Origin: Fictibacillus halophilus | Lineage (GTDB): Bacteria; Bacillota; Bacilli; Bacillales; Fictibacillaceae | Direction of reading: 5' to 3' | Assembly (NCBI RefSeq): GCF_016401385.1 | Contig: NZ_JAEACF010000001.1 | Span: forward strand, 2,480,001 to 2,544,000 | DNA: 64,000 nucleotides | In this document: in pieces, positions 35,991 through 45,137 of the stretch | How the letters are laid out: each line of letters starts with the position of its first letter | Position numbering within the stretch: position 1 is the stretch's first letter | Made by a program: the position numbers and the translations under genes | Notes under the pieces: model-generated | Databases searched by the model: none | What the model saw: only the letters and a program-made list of their open reading frames with translations | What the model was told of the DNA's origin: nothing

Positions 35991-36762
35991 GTTTGCTAGA
36001 GTGCAGATGCAAGTACATGCTGCCTATTCAGCGTGGTTCTGGGCTAATACTTTCTCCATTCTGTTACGGATGCTTGTTATCTATTTCTTTTGGAAAGCCG
36101 TTTACAGCAGCCGAACGGAAATTGAAGGACTGCCTTTTGATGGAATGATTACGTATATCATCATTGCAATGTTTTTACAGATGTTTGTTTCAGGCGTAGG
36201 TCAGGAACTTGCGCATACGATCAAGGACGGAAATGTCGCGATTGAACTGATGAGACCTTACAACTTAATTACTCGCTTGGTCGCTATGGATATAGGTGAT
36301 AAAGTTATTCATTTTGTACGTGGTGCTCTGCCCCTTAGCATCCTTGCTTTTATTTTTATGGATATTACATTTCCAAGTACTTGGCAAAACGGTCTCTTAT
36401 TCTTACTCAGTGCATTCATGGGTATTTGGATTGGTACTTTCTTTGATTTATTGATTGCTATTCTAGCATTTTGGACCATAAACCTTTGGGGTCTTCAAGT
36501 CATGAAAGAAGCAGTTATCTCCTTTTTTTCTGGCGCACTCGTTCCGCTTATCCTCTTTCCTGAGTGGTTTCAAACGATAAGTCTTTTTCTGCCATTCCAA
36601 GCGATGGTCTATGTACCAGTTGCGATCTACACTGATATCTTGACAGGAACAGAAGCTTGGCTTGCGCTAGGATCACAAATTTTTTGGGTGGTTTCACTCT
36701 TTGTCCTTTTAAGAGTCTTATGGTCGATCGCAATAAAAAAAGTAACTATTTTTGGAGGTTAG
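35974..36762 (+). CDS. ABC-2 exporter permease (COG4587 type)
   Basis: 262 aa, six predicted transmembrane helices. Starts inside the last codons of the ATPase gene (17-nt overlap) with its own AAAGGAGG. Motifs VRVQMQVHAAYSAWFWANTF-like N-terminus and DGNVAIELMRPYNLITRLVA (the RP motif common to this family). Forms the membrane channel together with the next gene product. Confidence 0.88.
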   Translation: MRKYFEFARVQMQVHAAYSAWFWANTFSILLRMLVIYFFWKAVYSSRTEIEGLPFDGMITYIIIAMFLQMFVSGVGQELAHTIKDGNVAIELMRPYNLITRLVAMDIGDKVIHFVRGALPLSILAFIFMDITFPSTWQNGLLFLLSAFMGIWIGTFFDLLIAILAFWTINLWGLQVMKEAVISFFSGALVPLILFPEWFQTISLFLPFQAMVYVPVAIYTDILTGTEAWLALGSQIFWVVSLFVLLRVLWSIAIKKVTIFGG

Positions 36763-36774
36763 GAGGTGACGCGC

Positions 36775-37569
36775 ATGCTTTCACGGTACATAAAATTATA
36801 TTATTTATTTTGCAAACAAAACTTAAAAGTCATGTTGGAGTACAGGATGGATTTTTTGCTCGGCGTCCTTTCTGTCATGCTTCAGCAGTTTGCAGGAATC
36901 TTCTTCGTTAAGATTGTTTTTGATCATATCCATGCTTTAAACGGTTGGACTTTTTATGAAATATTATTCATCTACGGAATTGCAGCTACTGGCCGCTCCA
37001 TACATCATATTTTCTTTGATAATCTATGGACACTAGGGTGGCAGTATATACGACCTGGCAAGTTCGACCGCCTCTTGATCAGGCCGATCAATCCTTTATT
37101 TCATTTTATTGCAGACCGATTGCAGCAAGATGGTTTTGGTCAGCTGTTCATTGGGATTATCGTCATTAGTACTGCGATGCCACACTTAGGCATCTCATGG
37201 GGCGTCCTGGAATTCTTTATACTTGTTGTCATGATTATCGCATCAGGTTTCATTTTCGTCGCGATCAACCTCTTTTTTGCGACATTATCGTTTTGGATGG
37301 TCGACAGTCTGCCGATCGTTTGGACGATCTTTAATTTAAGTGACTTTGCTCGTTATCCTTTAACGATCTATCATAAAGGAATTCGTCACTTTTTAACATG
37401 GATTGTTCCTTATGGCTTTACTGCATTTTATCCTGCAGCATATTTTATTGAAGGTTCAGGTTTTGAGAAACTCGCTCTTCTAACACCCGTTGTCGCAATC
37501 GTCTCTTGCATCATTGCGTACTGGTTTTGGAATAGAGGGCTCAGGGCATTTACGAGTACAGGGAGTTAA
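36775..37569 (+). CDS. ABC-2 exporter permease (COG3694 type)
   Basis: 264 aa from ATG at 36775 (AGGAGG 8 nt upstream; an in-frame GTG 9 nt earlier is too close to that site). Six helices; IRPGKFDRLLIRPINPLFHF carries the paired RP motif and FTAFYPAAYFI the C-terminal family signature. Third gene of the exporter operon, 12 nt after the previous gene, closed by a strong terminator. Confidence 0.88.
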   Translation: MLSRYIKLYYLFCKQNLKVMLEYRMDFLLGVLSVMLQQFAGIFFVKIVFDHIHALNGWTFYEILFIYGIAATGRSIHHIFFDNLWTLGWQYIRPGKFDRLLIRPINPLFHFIADRLQQDGFGQLFIGIIVISTAMPHLGISWGVLEFFILVVMIIASGFIFVAINLFFATLSFWMVDSLPIVWTIFNLSDFARYPLTIYHKGIRHFLTWIVPYGFTAFYPAAYFIEGSGFEKLALLTPVVAIVSCIIAYWFWNRGLRAFTSTGS

Positions 37570-37574
37570 ATTAA

Positions 37575-37620
37575 AAAGCTGGCACCTCATCATTAGTAGA
37601 CGATGAAGTGCCAGCTTTGT
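37575..37620 (+). terminator. Terminator of the ABC-2 exporter operon
   Basis: AAAGCTGGCACCTCATC (37575-37591) pairs with GATGAAGTGCCAGCTTT (37602-37618) with one mismatch. Confidence 0.88.
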
Positions 37621-37705
37621 TTCTAGATATAGATTTGTATTAGACTTTAAAGCATTGATCTCCGTTTCAGGTCCTAGCAGAAACCATACGCTTTTGAGAA
37701 TACCC

Positions 37706-38305
37706 TTACTTTTTAATAACCCCACACAACACACGGTCTCCTGAATTACCTGCAGGATCGGTCTTATAATCATCAGCCTTGTCATGGATAACAAGCGATG
37801 TTCCACCATTGGCAAAAAGCGAGTTGTCACTGCCTTCTGAAAGTGTCACGAGGTTGGATAGTACTTCGTCTTTTACGACTCCGCTTTTATCAGCCTTCAC
37901 ATTTTGAATATCTCCTACGTGTGGTCCTTTCGGATTCAAAAATCCATGCTTCTTTTCGGTAGGATTAAAGTGTGCTCCTGCTGACTTGAAATCCGGTGGT
38001 GTACACTTTGCTGTTTCATGAAAATGGATGCCGTGTTCACCTGGCTTTACCCCAGTTGCGTTCACTTCGACTTTAACGCCATCTCCAGTTTGAGTTAACG
38101 TTGCTTCCCCAGCTTTGTCTCCTTTTACATTAACAAGGTTTACGATATAAGATCCGCCCTTCACCTTACTAGATGCAGCTTGAGATTGCGCTTTGGACTC
38201 TTCCATATCATGATTTTTATGTTCGTTTTCTTTATCTTTGTTTCCACATGATGCGAGTAAGAGTAAAAGCATCATGTATAACAAAACCGTTCCTAATTTT
38301 TTCAA
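37706..38305 (-). CDS. sodC: Cu/Zn superoxide dismutase lipoprotein (SodC/YojM type)
   Basis: 199 aa. Lipobox LLASC (C20), then a His-containing linker and a full Cu/Zn SOD domain. All metal ligands appear to be present: H94 and H96 in HGIHFHE, H112 in GAHFNP, H120 and H129 and D132 in KKHGFLNPKGPHVGD, H174 in SLVIHDKADD; also R191 in GDRVLCG and the C101/C194 disulfide pair. It would dismutate superoxide on the outer face of the membrane. As I recall, B. subtilis YojM lacks some copper ligands and is inactive as SOD; this protein does not show that loss. Confidence 0.93.
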   Translation of the reverse strand: MKKLGTVLLYMMLLLLLASCGNKDKENEHKNHDMEESKAQSQAASSKVKGGSYIVNLVNVKGDKAGEATLTQTGDGVKVEVNATGVKPGEHGIHFHETAKCTPPDFKSAGAHFNPTEKKHGFLNPKGPHVGDIQNVKADKSGVVKDEVLSNLVTLSEGSDNSLFANGGTSLVIHDKADDYKTDPAGNSGDRVLCGVIKK

Positions 38306-38371
38306 AGCGATTTACCTCCTGATGATTAACGAATAGTATATTCTCCGCCCAATCATCAGGACTTTAAACCT

Positions 38372-39073
38372 TTATTTTAAAAAAACTGTTTCAAGCTCCT
38401 GTTCGTTCACGTTATGTCCATCAAATTCTACAAAATAGGCTTTCGCATTTTCTCTTGAACTTACAACGCTATGTAGTTCGCCATTTACAAAGTGCAGTCC
38501 TGCACCATCGTCTGCAGCATATCCCGCTTTCAGTCCATTCGCTATGAGTTTATGATAAGCAGGTCTTCGCTCTGTTTCTCCATCATAGTGCGGACAATGA
38601 CTGCCTGAAATGAGGCCTAAACAATCTAGTTTAGCTAATGGGCCGAACGAATCGGTTACGCCTTCTTCAAACCAGCATAGTGATCCCGCGCTGAGTCCTG
38701 CTAAGATTTTTCCATCTTCATATGCTTTCTTTAAAAGAACATCTAGTCCCCATTCTTTCCATAGCGCTAGGAGATTTTTTGTATTGCCTCCTCCTACGTA
38801 AAAAACATCTTGCTGTTCTACAAAACTCTCCAAATGTTCGGGTGGTGAAAATAAAGAAAGATGTGTAGGTTCACAGTTTTCCGATTGAAAAGCTTTATAA
38901 AATCGTTGGATATATCCATCCGCATCTCCGCTTGCAGTTGGGATAAAACAAACACGTGGTTGATCAACCATACTTTGCTTCAGAATATAGCGATCTAATC
39001 TTTTGTTTTCTGGCTCCATGGAAAAGCCTCCACCACCCATCGCAATAATTTGTTTCCTGATGTTACGTTTCAT
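38372..39073 (-). CDS. Peptidase E-like serine peptidase (S51 family)
   Basis: 233 aa from ATG at 39073; AGAGGAG lies 11 nt upstream, and an in-frame GTG only touches that site. Rossmann-like S51 fold with the nucleophile in ILAGLSAGSLCWFE, preceded by VFYVGGGNTKNLLALW and RVCFIPTASGDADG, and HCPHYDGE after it. Similar to B. subtilis YgaJ. Peptidase E cleaves Asp-X dipeptides in the cytosol; alternative group members are cyanophycinases, but length fits PepE. Confidence 0.88.
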   Translation of the reverse strand: MKRNIRKQIIAMGGGGFSMEPENKRLDRYILKQSMVDQPRVCFIPTASGDADGYIQRFYKAFQSENCEPTHLSLFSPPEHLESFVEQQDVFYVGGGNTKNLLALWKEWGLDVLLKKAYEDGKILAGLSAGSLCWFEEGVTDSFGPLAKLDCLGLISGSHCPHYDGETERRPAYHKLIANGLKAGYAADDGAGLHFVNGELHSVVSSRENAKAYFVEFDGHNVNEQELETVFLK

Positions 39074-39164
39074 ATGCTCATTCACTCCTCTGTTATAACT
39101 CTTTCGATTTTGAACAGAATTTATCCTTTAATGCAGCTGTTTCATATTTAACGGCTTAAACAAA

Positions 39165-39201
39165 AAGAAAACACCAGTCGATCTTTTCATATCGACTGAT
39201 G
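39165..39201 (-). terminator. Terminator of the MacB-like ABC operon
   Basis: ACCAGTCGAT (39173-39182) pairs with ATCGACTGAT (39191-39200); minus-strand T-rich tail opposite forward AAAAAGAAAA. Confidence 0.78.
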
Positions 39202-39207
39202 CTTCTT

Positions 39208-40521
39208 TTATACATCTCTTCTTAACGCTTTTAATACATCAACTGTGGTAGCTTTTGCTGCAGGCCGCCATCCAGACAGTAAAGTTACGCTCATACAGAT
39301 CGTAACGGCGATTACAGTCAAACTCCACGGAATATAAGATAAGATAAAATCTTCTGGCGGCTTCTCGTTCATAAATTGTTCAATGATCATAGGAAGCGCA
39401 AAATTGACTCCATAGCTGATGAGATACGCTACTATTGTTCCTAAACCCACTCCCCATAATCCGATGTATCCACTCTCTAAAAGGAAGATGCGCTTGATCG
39501 TTTTTGGCGTAGCGCCGATCGCTTTCATGATACCGATATCTTGAGAACGTTCCGTAACAGCCATCGTCATCGTATTGAATATTCCGATAGAAGCAATGAG
39601 CACAGCAATACCACCGATAAAAATTAGGCCTGCTTTAAACAATGTGAAATAGATATTCAGTTCTTTTAGTTCGCTTACAACAGAATAAGTGAGGTACCCT
39701 TTATCTTTAATCTTATCAGATACAGCTTTAACATCTTCAGCTGAAGAAGTATATACTTTGACAGAACTATAAGAATCATCACTGTTCTTAAGTTCAGGAT
39801 CAATTTCACTCAATAGAGGCATAACTTCACTATGAAGGTCATCTGTAATCATCACCGAACTGTCTATCATCCATTCTTTATTCGGTTTCTTTCCAATTCC
39901 TACAATTTTCACTTCTACCGTTTTAGTCTGTGCTTCTGCTTTGATATCAGGATTATCTACCTTCATACGATACGTCAATGTTTTGTTTAACAAATCACCA
40001 TCATAAGCAAATTCCTTCATCTTCGTTTGTACTTCATCTTCACTCATTCCTTCTGTAAAGTTTTCAGGCATCTCTTTTCTTAATTCTTGAGCAAAATGGT
40101 ATCCGATGACGACCTCATTTTTACTCTTAGGCATCCTTCCTTTTTCTAGTTGAAACCCTGCTTTTCTCTCAGAGGGCATATGAGCACTTTTTACTTCAGC
40201 ATACGCTGTGTATTCTCCTAGAGACAGTTCATTTGCAGGTACATATTTTTTTCGACTAACTGCTTTAACATTCTTAATGTTTTCAAGCTTTTTCACGTCT
40301 TCCTCAACTAGAGGACCGTTTTCTTTCTGTATTTCAATCTCGTTCATCAATCGATAACTCATCACATCATCGATGGCTGTCTTATGAATCGCAAAACCTA
40401 CAGAGGCGAGCATGATCAAAAAGGCACACCCCATGGTAGATGCAAGGATTGTCATCCATACACGGGTCTTGTTTCTTTTCATATTGCTTCTTACAAATCG
40501 ATGTTTATCTTTGAACTTCAT
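39208..40521 (-). CDS. MacB/FtsX-type ABC transporter permease
   Basis: 437 aa. One N-terminal helix, a large extracellular MacB-like core domain (about 50-280) and three C-terminal helices with the FtsX signature (AVLIASIGIFNTMTMAVTER, DIGIMKAIGATPKTIKRIFL). The start overlaps the end of the ATPase gene by 17 nt. Such pairs export peptides, lipoproteins or drugs, or act as envelope stress sensors. The extracellular domain is not recognisably a bacitracin-type sensor. Confidence 0.88.
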   Translation of the reverse strand: MKFKDKHRFVRSNMKRNKTRVWMTILASTMGCAFLIMLASVGFAIHKTAIDDVMSYRLMNEIEIQKENGPLVEEDVKKLENIKNVKAVSRKKYVPANELSLGEYTAYAEVKSAHMPSERKAGFQLEKGRMPKSKNEVVIGYHFAQELRKEMPENFTEGMSEDEVQTKMKEFAYDGDLLNKTLTYRMKVDNPDIKAEAQTKTVEVKIVGIGKKPNKEWMIDSSVMITDDLHSEVMPLLSEIDPELKNSDDSYSSVKVYTSSAEDVKAVSDKIKDKGYLTYSVVSELKELNIYFTLFKAGLIFIGGIAVLIASIGIFNTMTMAVTERSQDIGIMKAIGATPKTIKRIFLLESGYIGLWGVGLGTIVAYLISYGVNFALPMIIEQFMNEKPPEDFILSYIPWSLTVIAVTICMSVTLLSGWRPAAKATTVDVLKALRRDV

Positions 40522-41209
40522 GAAGCTTGCTCCCTTCTCTTAAGTAACCGTCTCTGATCTCCACTTTTCGATGAGCGATAGAAGCTACTTCATGGTCGTG
40601 TGTAATGATTAAAAACGTAATACCATCTTTTTCATTCAATTCTTTAATAAAGTTTAAAAGCTCTTTTTCATTCTCAGAATCAAGACTCCCTGTTGGTTCA
40701 TCTGCCAAGATAAGGGGTGGGTTCAGGATTAGTGCTCGAGCTATACTGACGCGTTGCTGCTGACCTCCTGAAAGCTCTCCTGGATAATGGCTTTGGTACT
40801 GGTCTAGCCCCACCCTCTTTAACATTTTCATCGTTTGGTCTTTTCTATCTTTTTCGCTAACTCCCTTTAGTACCAATGGTAGCTCTACATTTTCATAAGC
40901 TGTCATACTAGGAATCAGCTGAAAGCTTTGAAAAATAAAACCTAGATTCTCTAATCGAAATTCAGCCCATTTCGATTCTGAGAGTTCGCTAACTTGTTTC
41001 CCATCAATCGTGATTACTCCAGTTTGAGACCTGATAAAACCAGAAATTAAGTTTAATAGAGTCGACTTTCCTGAACCGCTTCTTCCTACAATTGCTACTA
41101 TTTCACCTTCTGCTACATGTAGATCGACATGATGGAGAACCGGTACGACATTCTCTTTTTCTTTCTTACCGATCTTAAACGCATACGATAAATCCCTTAC
41201 TGTAATCAT
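40505..41209 (-). CDS. ABC transporter ATP-binding protein (LolD/MacB type)
   Basis: 234 aa. Walker A IVGRSGSGKSTLLNLISGF, signature LSGGQQQRVSIARALI, Walker B LILADEPTGSLDSE, switch LIITHDHEVAS. ATG with AAGAGGTG. Works with the MacB-like permease downstream. Divergent from rocB, with an inverted repeat over the shared promoter region. Confidence 0.92.
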   Translation of the reverse strand: MITVRDLSYAFKIGKKEKENVVPVLHHVDLHVAEGEIVAIVGRSGSGKSTLLNLISGFIRSQTGVITIDGKQVSELSESKWAEFRLENLGFIFQSFQLIPSMTAYENVELPLVLKGVSEKDRKDQTMKMLKRVGLDQYQSHYPGELSGGQQQRVSIARALILNPPLILADEPTGSLDSENEKELLNFIKELNEKDGITFLIITHDHEVASIAHRKVEIRDGYLREGSKLHEVQR

Positions 41210-41233
41210 GCTAACACCTCTTATACGTACTAA

Positions 41234-41256
41234 GTGTACTATTTGTTATAATACAC
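41234..41256. promoter_or_regulatory. Inverted-repeat operator candidate between the ABC genes and rocB
   Basis: GTGTACTAT, 5-nt spacer TTGTT, ATAATACAC: a 9-bp inverted repeat with one mismatch. It covers TGTTATAAT, an extended -10 on the plus strand (TATAAT 41247-41252) and TATTAT on the minus strand, and is 25 nt from the ABC ATPase start. GntR/YtrA-type repressors of ABC genes use GTGTA...TACAC operators, but no regulator gene is adjacent. Confidence 0.5.
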
Positions 41257-41369
41257 ATATACCATTTTCTATAAATATCTGTCAATACATTCCAAGAAAC
41301 TTTTTAAAGAAGGATTTACAGGGAAAGAAGAGTATAGGTAACAAAGGCATACATCTAGGAGGTACACAT

Positions 41370-43007
41370 ATGTTAAAGTGGCAAACAAAAGAGGGATACA
41401 AGAAATTATTAAAAGACCTAGTTTCGATTCCTAGCATTACCCATCATGATGGAGAATTGTTTATGGCGGAACACCTTCATCATACGCTTTCAACATTAGA
41501 CTATTTCACGAAGCATCCTGATCACGTACGCCATCATCCTCTTCCAGATGGAAGAAAACTAATAACTGCATTTGTACAGAATGATCCTTCGATTAAAGAA
41601 ACTATTATTCTGCTCAGCCATTTTGATGTTGTTTCAGTTGAAGATTTTGGTGAATGGAAACATCTCGCTTTTCGGCCAGAAGAACTGACTGCAAAGATCA
41701 TTAAAAATAAAGATCTGCTGCATACTTTTGTTCAGGATGATCTGAATAGCGGAGAATGGCTATTCGGTCGGGGCATCATGGATATGAAAGCTGGGGTTGC
41801 CCTTCATATGTCCATGATCGAAAAAGCGACAACCGGTCATTTTAAAGGAAACGTACTCATGATTTCTGTTCCAGATGAAGAAGTACACTCTGAAGGGATG
41901 CTTACAGGTGTCAGTGTCTTACGGCAGCTTCAAGAGGAATATGATATAAAGTACATCACATGTTTAAACGGAGAGCCTAGTTTTACAAAATACCCCGGAG
42001 ATACATCTTCTTATATGTATACTGGGTCAACAGGGAAGATTCTACCTGGTTTTCTTTGTTATGGCAAAGAGACTCACGTAGGTGAGCCACTAGCAGGTAT
42101 GAACGGAAATGTGATGGCTGCTGAGATTACGAGAGAACTAGAATGGAACGTCGATTATGTAGAGAAGTTTCGTGAGGAGGCTACTCCTGTACCAACGAAT
42201 TTGATTCAAAAAGACTTAAAAGATCATTACTCTGTGCAAATACCTCACGCAGCTGTAACACTGTTTAATCTTATGCTTTTTAATCGATCGTTATCGGATA
42301 TTACGGAAATGTTAAAAAATAGCGCAAAGAGCGCAGCGCTTAGATTAGAAGATCGTCTCTTTGAAAGAAGCAAAAACGTCGCCGAGATCGTACCGTTCAC
42401 TCCAAAAAAAGAAAGTATCAAAGTACTTACTTTTAATGAACTATATGAACACGCCGTAACTAAATATGGACAAGAAGAACTTGATCGCAGAGAAAATATG
42501 CTTCAGACGAACAACCCGAACGCGGATGAAAGAGAGCTAACGATTCAATATGTATTTGAACTAGCGAGTCTTTGCAGAGATATCTCCCCGATGATCGTCT
42601 TGTTCTACACGCCTCCGTTTTATCCAGCAGTGTGCTCAAGCGACCACCCGCTAATTAAAGCTACATCGGACGAGGTAGTCAATCATGCGAAAAATACATT
42701 CAACAGCGAGCTCGTTAATGTCCACTACTTTAGTGGCTTATCGGACTTAAGTTATATTGGGTTTCATGGAGATTCTCGTGACCTTTCATCCTTCACAAGT
42801 AACTTCCCATTACTAGGATCTCGCTATCATATTCCGTTCGATGATATGAGAGAACTCGATATTCCGGTTATTAACATTGGTCCTCTCGGGAAGGATGCAC
42901 ATCAATGGACAGAGCGGCTTGAGATCAACAAAGTAATGGATGAAACGCACCCATTAATCATTTTTGCGATGGAAACATTATTTAATCAAGCAAAAAACCA
43001 GATCTGA
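41370..43007 (+). CDS. rocB: RocB-like M20 family peptidase (arginine utilisation)
   Basis: 545 aa from ATG at 41370 (GGAGG 6 nt upstream); the frame is open 162 nt further, across the promoter, and is not used. M20 metallopeptidase core with metal ligands in LLSHFDVVSVED, GRGIMDMKAGVAL and SVPDEEVHSEG, and the RocB-specific INIGPLGKDAHQWTERLE near the C-terminus. RocB is coded with arginine catabolic genes in B. subtilis but its reaction is not established. No other roc gene nearby. Confidence 0.88.
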   Translation: MLKWQTKEGYKKLLKDLVSIPSITHHDGELFMAEHLHHTLSTLDYFTKHPDHVRHHPLPDGRKLITAFVQNDPSIKETIILLSHFDVVSVEDFGEWKHLAFRPEELTAKIIKNKDLLHTFVQDDLNSGEWLFGRGIMDMKAGVALHMSMIEKATTGHFKGNVLMISVPDEEVHSEGMLTGVSVLRQLQEEYDIKYITCLNGEPSFTKYPGDTSSYMYTGSTGKILPGFLCYGKETHVGEPLAGMNGNVMAAEITRELEWNVDYVEKFREEATPVPTNLIQKDLKDHYSVQIPHAAVTLFNLMLFNRSLSDITEMLKNSAKSAALRLEDRLFERSKNVAEIVPFTPKKESIKVLTFNELYEHAVTKYGQEELDRRENMLQTNNPNADERELTIQYVFELASLCRDISPMIVLFYTPPFYPAVCSSDHPLIKATSDEVVNHAKNTFNSELVNVHYFSGLSDLSYIGFHGDSRDLSSFTSNFPLLGSRYHIPFDDMRELDIPVINIGPLGKDAHQWTERLEINKVMDETHPLIIFAMETLFNQAKNQI

Positions 43008-43022
43008 GAATGATCTGGTTTT
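42992..43022. terminator. Bidirectional terminator between rocB and DUF4931 gene
   Basis: AACCAGATC (42996-43004) pairs perfectly with GATCTGGTT (43012-43020), flanked by A- and T-runs; it overlaps the rocB stop codon and abuts the convergent gene. Confidence 0.85.
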
Positions 43023-43023
43023 C

Positions 43024-43788
43024 TTATGCTTTAAAGTAAATATCTTTAATGCTTTGGGCAATTTCGTCTATATTGTTCGCTACTTGTTGTACACCATACC
43101 CCATATAAAGGGGTGACGTCACAAAACGGGGCATGATCTTACAATATGTCTTCTCGTTATGTTTATAAAAGAAAAGGTTGTAACTTGTACAACTTCTATG
43201 AAAATGATTCAGCAAGTAATGAGTACCCGCTTGAATACAATCCGCGAATAAAGAAAGTTCTGCGCCTTTTTCCCATATGACGTTCAGTTCATAGAATCCA
43301 ACTCTTGGTTCAGTTGATACGGTAAACTTTACCCCTTCTTTTTCTAGGATGGGTAGTCCCTTAAACTGATTTTCGGAAAAATCATGAAGACAATCTACTT
43401 CGTTTAATCCAATGATCTGCATATGAGGATGGCGAATCGTTCCCCCAGATAAAGGACCATGGTTCTTAAAGAACATCACCGACGTGTATTTGCCGCTGTT
43501 TAACATGTTATCCCAATGTTTAAGCCCAAAACGAAGGACTTTGTATAGATGATCTTTGGAATAGTTGGAGAGCTCACCTTCACATTCATCTGTTTCAATC
43601 AGTACAGTCTGGAAAGCTCCATCGAGGACGGTATATTTATTTTTAACAAGAATAATCGAATCTTGCTTATCCAAGACTTCCTCTAGCTCATCAATCCGAC
43701 AAAAGGGACAAGGAGTTTCTTTATTTCTTATACTATTAGGCTTTTGAGCTCCTACTTCTGTAAAAAAGTTAATGTGTGTTTTTTTCAT
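43024..43788 (-). CDS. DUF4931 protein (GalT/HIT-like fold)
   Basis: 254 aa from ATG at 43788 (GGTGA upstream, weak). Contains CPFCR near the N-terminus, a likely zinc site, and FFKNHGPLSGGTIRHPHMQI, in which HPHMQ is the HIT/galactose-1-phosphate uridylyltransferase catalytic motif. Related to nucleotidyl transferases and hydrolases of the histidine triad superfamily; the DUF4931 group itself is uncharacterised. Single gene with its own terminator. Confidence 0.72.
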   Translation of the reverse strand: MKKTHINFFTEVGAQKPNSIRNKETPCPFCRIDELEEVLDKQDSIILVKNKYTVLDGAFQTVLIETDECEGELSNYSKDHLYKVLRFGLKHWDNMLNSGKYTSVMFFKNHGPLSGGTIRHPHMQIIGLNEVDCLHDFSENQFKGLPILEKEGVKFTVSTEPRVGFYELNVIWEKGAELSLFADCIQAGTHYLLNHFHRSCTSYNLFFYKHNEKTYCKIMPRFVTSPLYMGYGVQQVANNIDEIAQSIKDIYFKA

Positions 43789-43859
43789 TCTATTCACCGC
43801 TTTTGCTTGTTTCCTATCTATTTTCTAGCTGTTTTAATGAAAACCTTTTAACAGGTTGT

Positions 43860-44516
43860 TTAATTATATCCAGATATACGTTCCCATTTCAATATTCCGT
43901 CATGCTTATTAATAGAACCCTTCCAATCAAAGTTTTGATCAACGTGCATCAGTTGTCTTAACATGTCGTTTTCAGATTCTGTTGTTGTATAGATCTTTAC
44001 ATTAACATAGTTCCATAACTCTCCCAAATTCTTTTGCCCTTCGTAAGGTTCATTTAATGTGAGATGTGATACCTCTTTTAAATACGATTCGGTAAGAAAA
44101 ATTTGTTTCTCTTGTGATAGATTTTTCGGAAACGTAATATAAACGGTAAGCGTATCTTTCTTTTGATTAGCCACCACATCTGAGATCTTGTGATGGTTTC
44201 GCATATCATGCCTAGCTTTCGTTAAGATCGCTTGATTGACATATGGAATTTTCGCTATAGATTGAGCTTCTTTTTTCTCATGAAGCGGAAAAGGTGCGCT
44301 CTCGGCAAATTGAATAAAAATAAAGATGAACGCTACACCAAGAGCTAGACTTAAACTTTGATGAAACCAGTGATACCACATGCTTTTTGGAGCAGGAGGC
44401 TTGTGGAGATCCCTTGTTCTCTGAAGGACTTTCTGTCTATGTTCCTCTTTAAACGTTATGGTTTTCATACGGCCGTTGTTCAAAATTTCAGGCAGCTGTT
44501 TGAAAGGATCTTCCAT
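43860..44516 (-). CDS. Putative anti-sigma factor (membrane)
   Basis: 218 aa: a short cytoplasmic N-terminus (about 1-50), one transmembrane helix (about 51-72) and an extracellular domain of about 145 residues. It starts 4 nt after the stop of the ECF sigma gene, which is the usual arrangement for a cognate membrane anti-sigma factor. No zinc-binding HxxxCxxC motif is present. The assignment rests on position and topology; the extracellular domain is not recognised. Confidence 0.65.
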   Translation of the reverse strand: MEDPFKQLPEILNNGRMKTITFKEEHRQKVLQRTRDLHKPPAPKSMWYHWFHQSLSLALGVAFIFIFIQFAESAPFPLHEKKEAQSIAKIPYVNQAILTKARHDMRNHHKISDVVANQKKDTLTVYITFPKNLSQEKQIFLTESYLKEVSHLTLNEPYEGQKNLGELWNYVNVKIYTTTESENDMLRQLMHVDQNFDWKGSINKHDGILKWERISGYN

Positions 44517-44520
44517 GATC

Positions 44521-45075
44521 TCACCTACCCTTCTCCAGTTTTCGACGCAACATTTCTCTTCCGCGCTGAAGTAATGTTCTGATCGTCGTTTCTTTTTTAT
44601 TTAAGATTTGGCAAATCTCGCATACGGTTAGTTCTTTATAATAGAAAAGAAGGATAACTTCTCGATATTTAAGTGGAAGCTTTAAGACTTGTTCGGCTAA
44701 CGCTTCATGTTCACTTTTTTGGACGATTGAAAGTTCTGGTGTTAGAACAGAGGATGGTCTCGACTTACCGAACCGGTCCATTACTTGAATGTATTTCTTC
44801 CATCCGCTTCTTAAGTAATCTTTACATAAGTTAACCGTGATGGCATATACCCACGTTTTAACAGATGAATCATTTCTAAAGTTGTCTTTATGTATGTAAC
44901 ATTTCACAAATACTTCTTGTGCTAAGTCTTCTGCCAATTTTCGATCCTTAACATATGTATAGGCTAGCCTTATCACTTTGTCTTGGTAAACATCCATTAT
45001 CTGTACGATCCATTCTTCCTGACTAAGGGAGTGTGAATCAATGCCTTCATTATGAAATTCCCGATTGATCTTCAA
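44521..45075 (-). CDS. ECF-type RNA polymerase sigma factor
   Basis: 184 aa from TTG at 45075, chosen because AGGAGGGG lies 6 nt upstream; the frame is open to 45207 but crosses the promoter. Region 2 (VIRLAYTYVKDRKLAEDLAQ, EVFVKCYIHKDNFRNDSSVK, TWVYAITVNLCKDYLRSGWK) and region 4 (LPLKYREVILLFYYKELTVC, EICQILNKKETTIRTLLQRG) are complete. Likely responds to envelope stress through the downstream anti-sigma factor and regulates itself. Confidence 0.92.
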   Translation of the reverse strand: MKINREFHNEGIDSHSLSQEEWIVQIMDVYQDKVIRLAYTYVKDRKLAEDLAQEVFVKCYIHKDNFRNDSSVKTWVYAITVNLCKDYLRSGWKKYIQVMDRFGKSRPSSVLTPELSIVQKSEHEALAEQVLKLPLKYREVILLFYYKELTVCEICQILNKKETTIRTLLQRGREMLRRKLEKGR

Positions 45076-45110
45076 ATACTTCCCCTCCTTTAACAACACC
45101 CTAACCTTTT

Positions 45111-45137
45111 GACGACTAACCACAATATTTTTATTCA
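45111..45137 (-). promoter_or_regulatory. Candidate ECF autoregulatory promoter
   Basis: On the minus strand TGAATA, 17-nt spacer, CGTC, compared with the Bacillus ECF pattern TGAAAC / CGTC. The predicted start would be about 30 nt before the sigma gene. The -35 is two bases off consensus. Confidence 0.45.

Noticed and set aside
37657..37676. Remnant of the palindromic element near sodC
   Set aside because: Only TTGATCTCCGTTTCAGGT resembles the element end; too short to call a copy.
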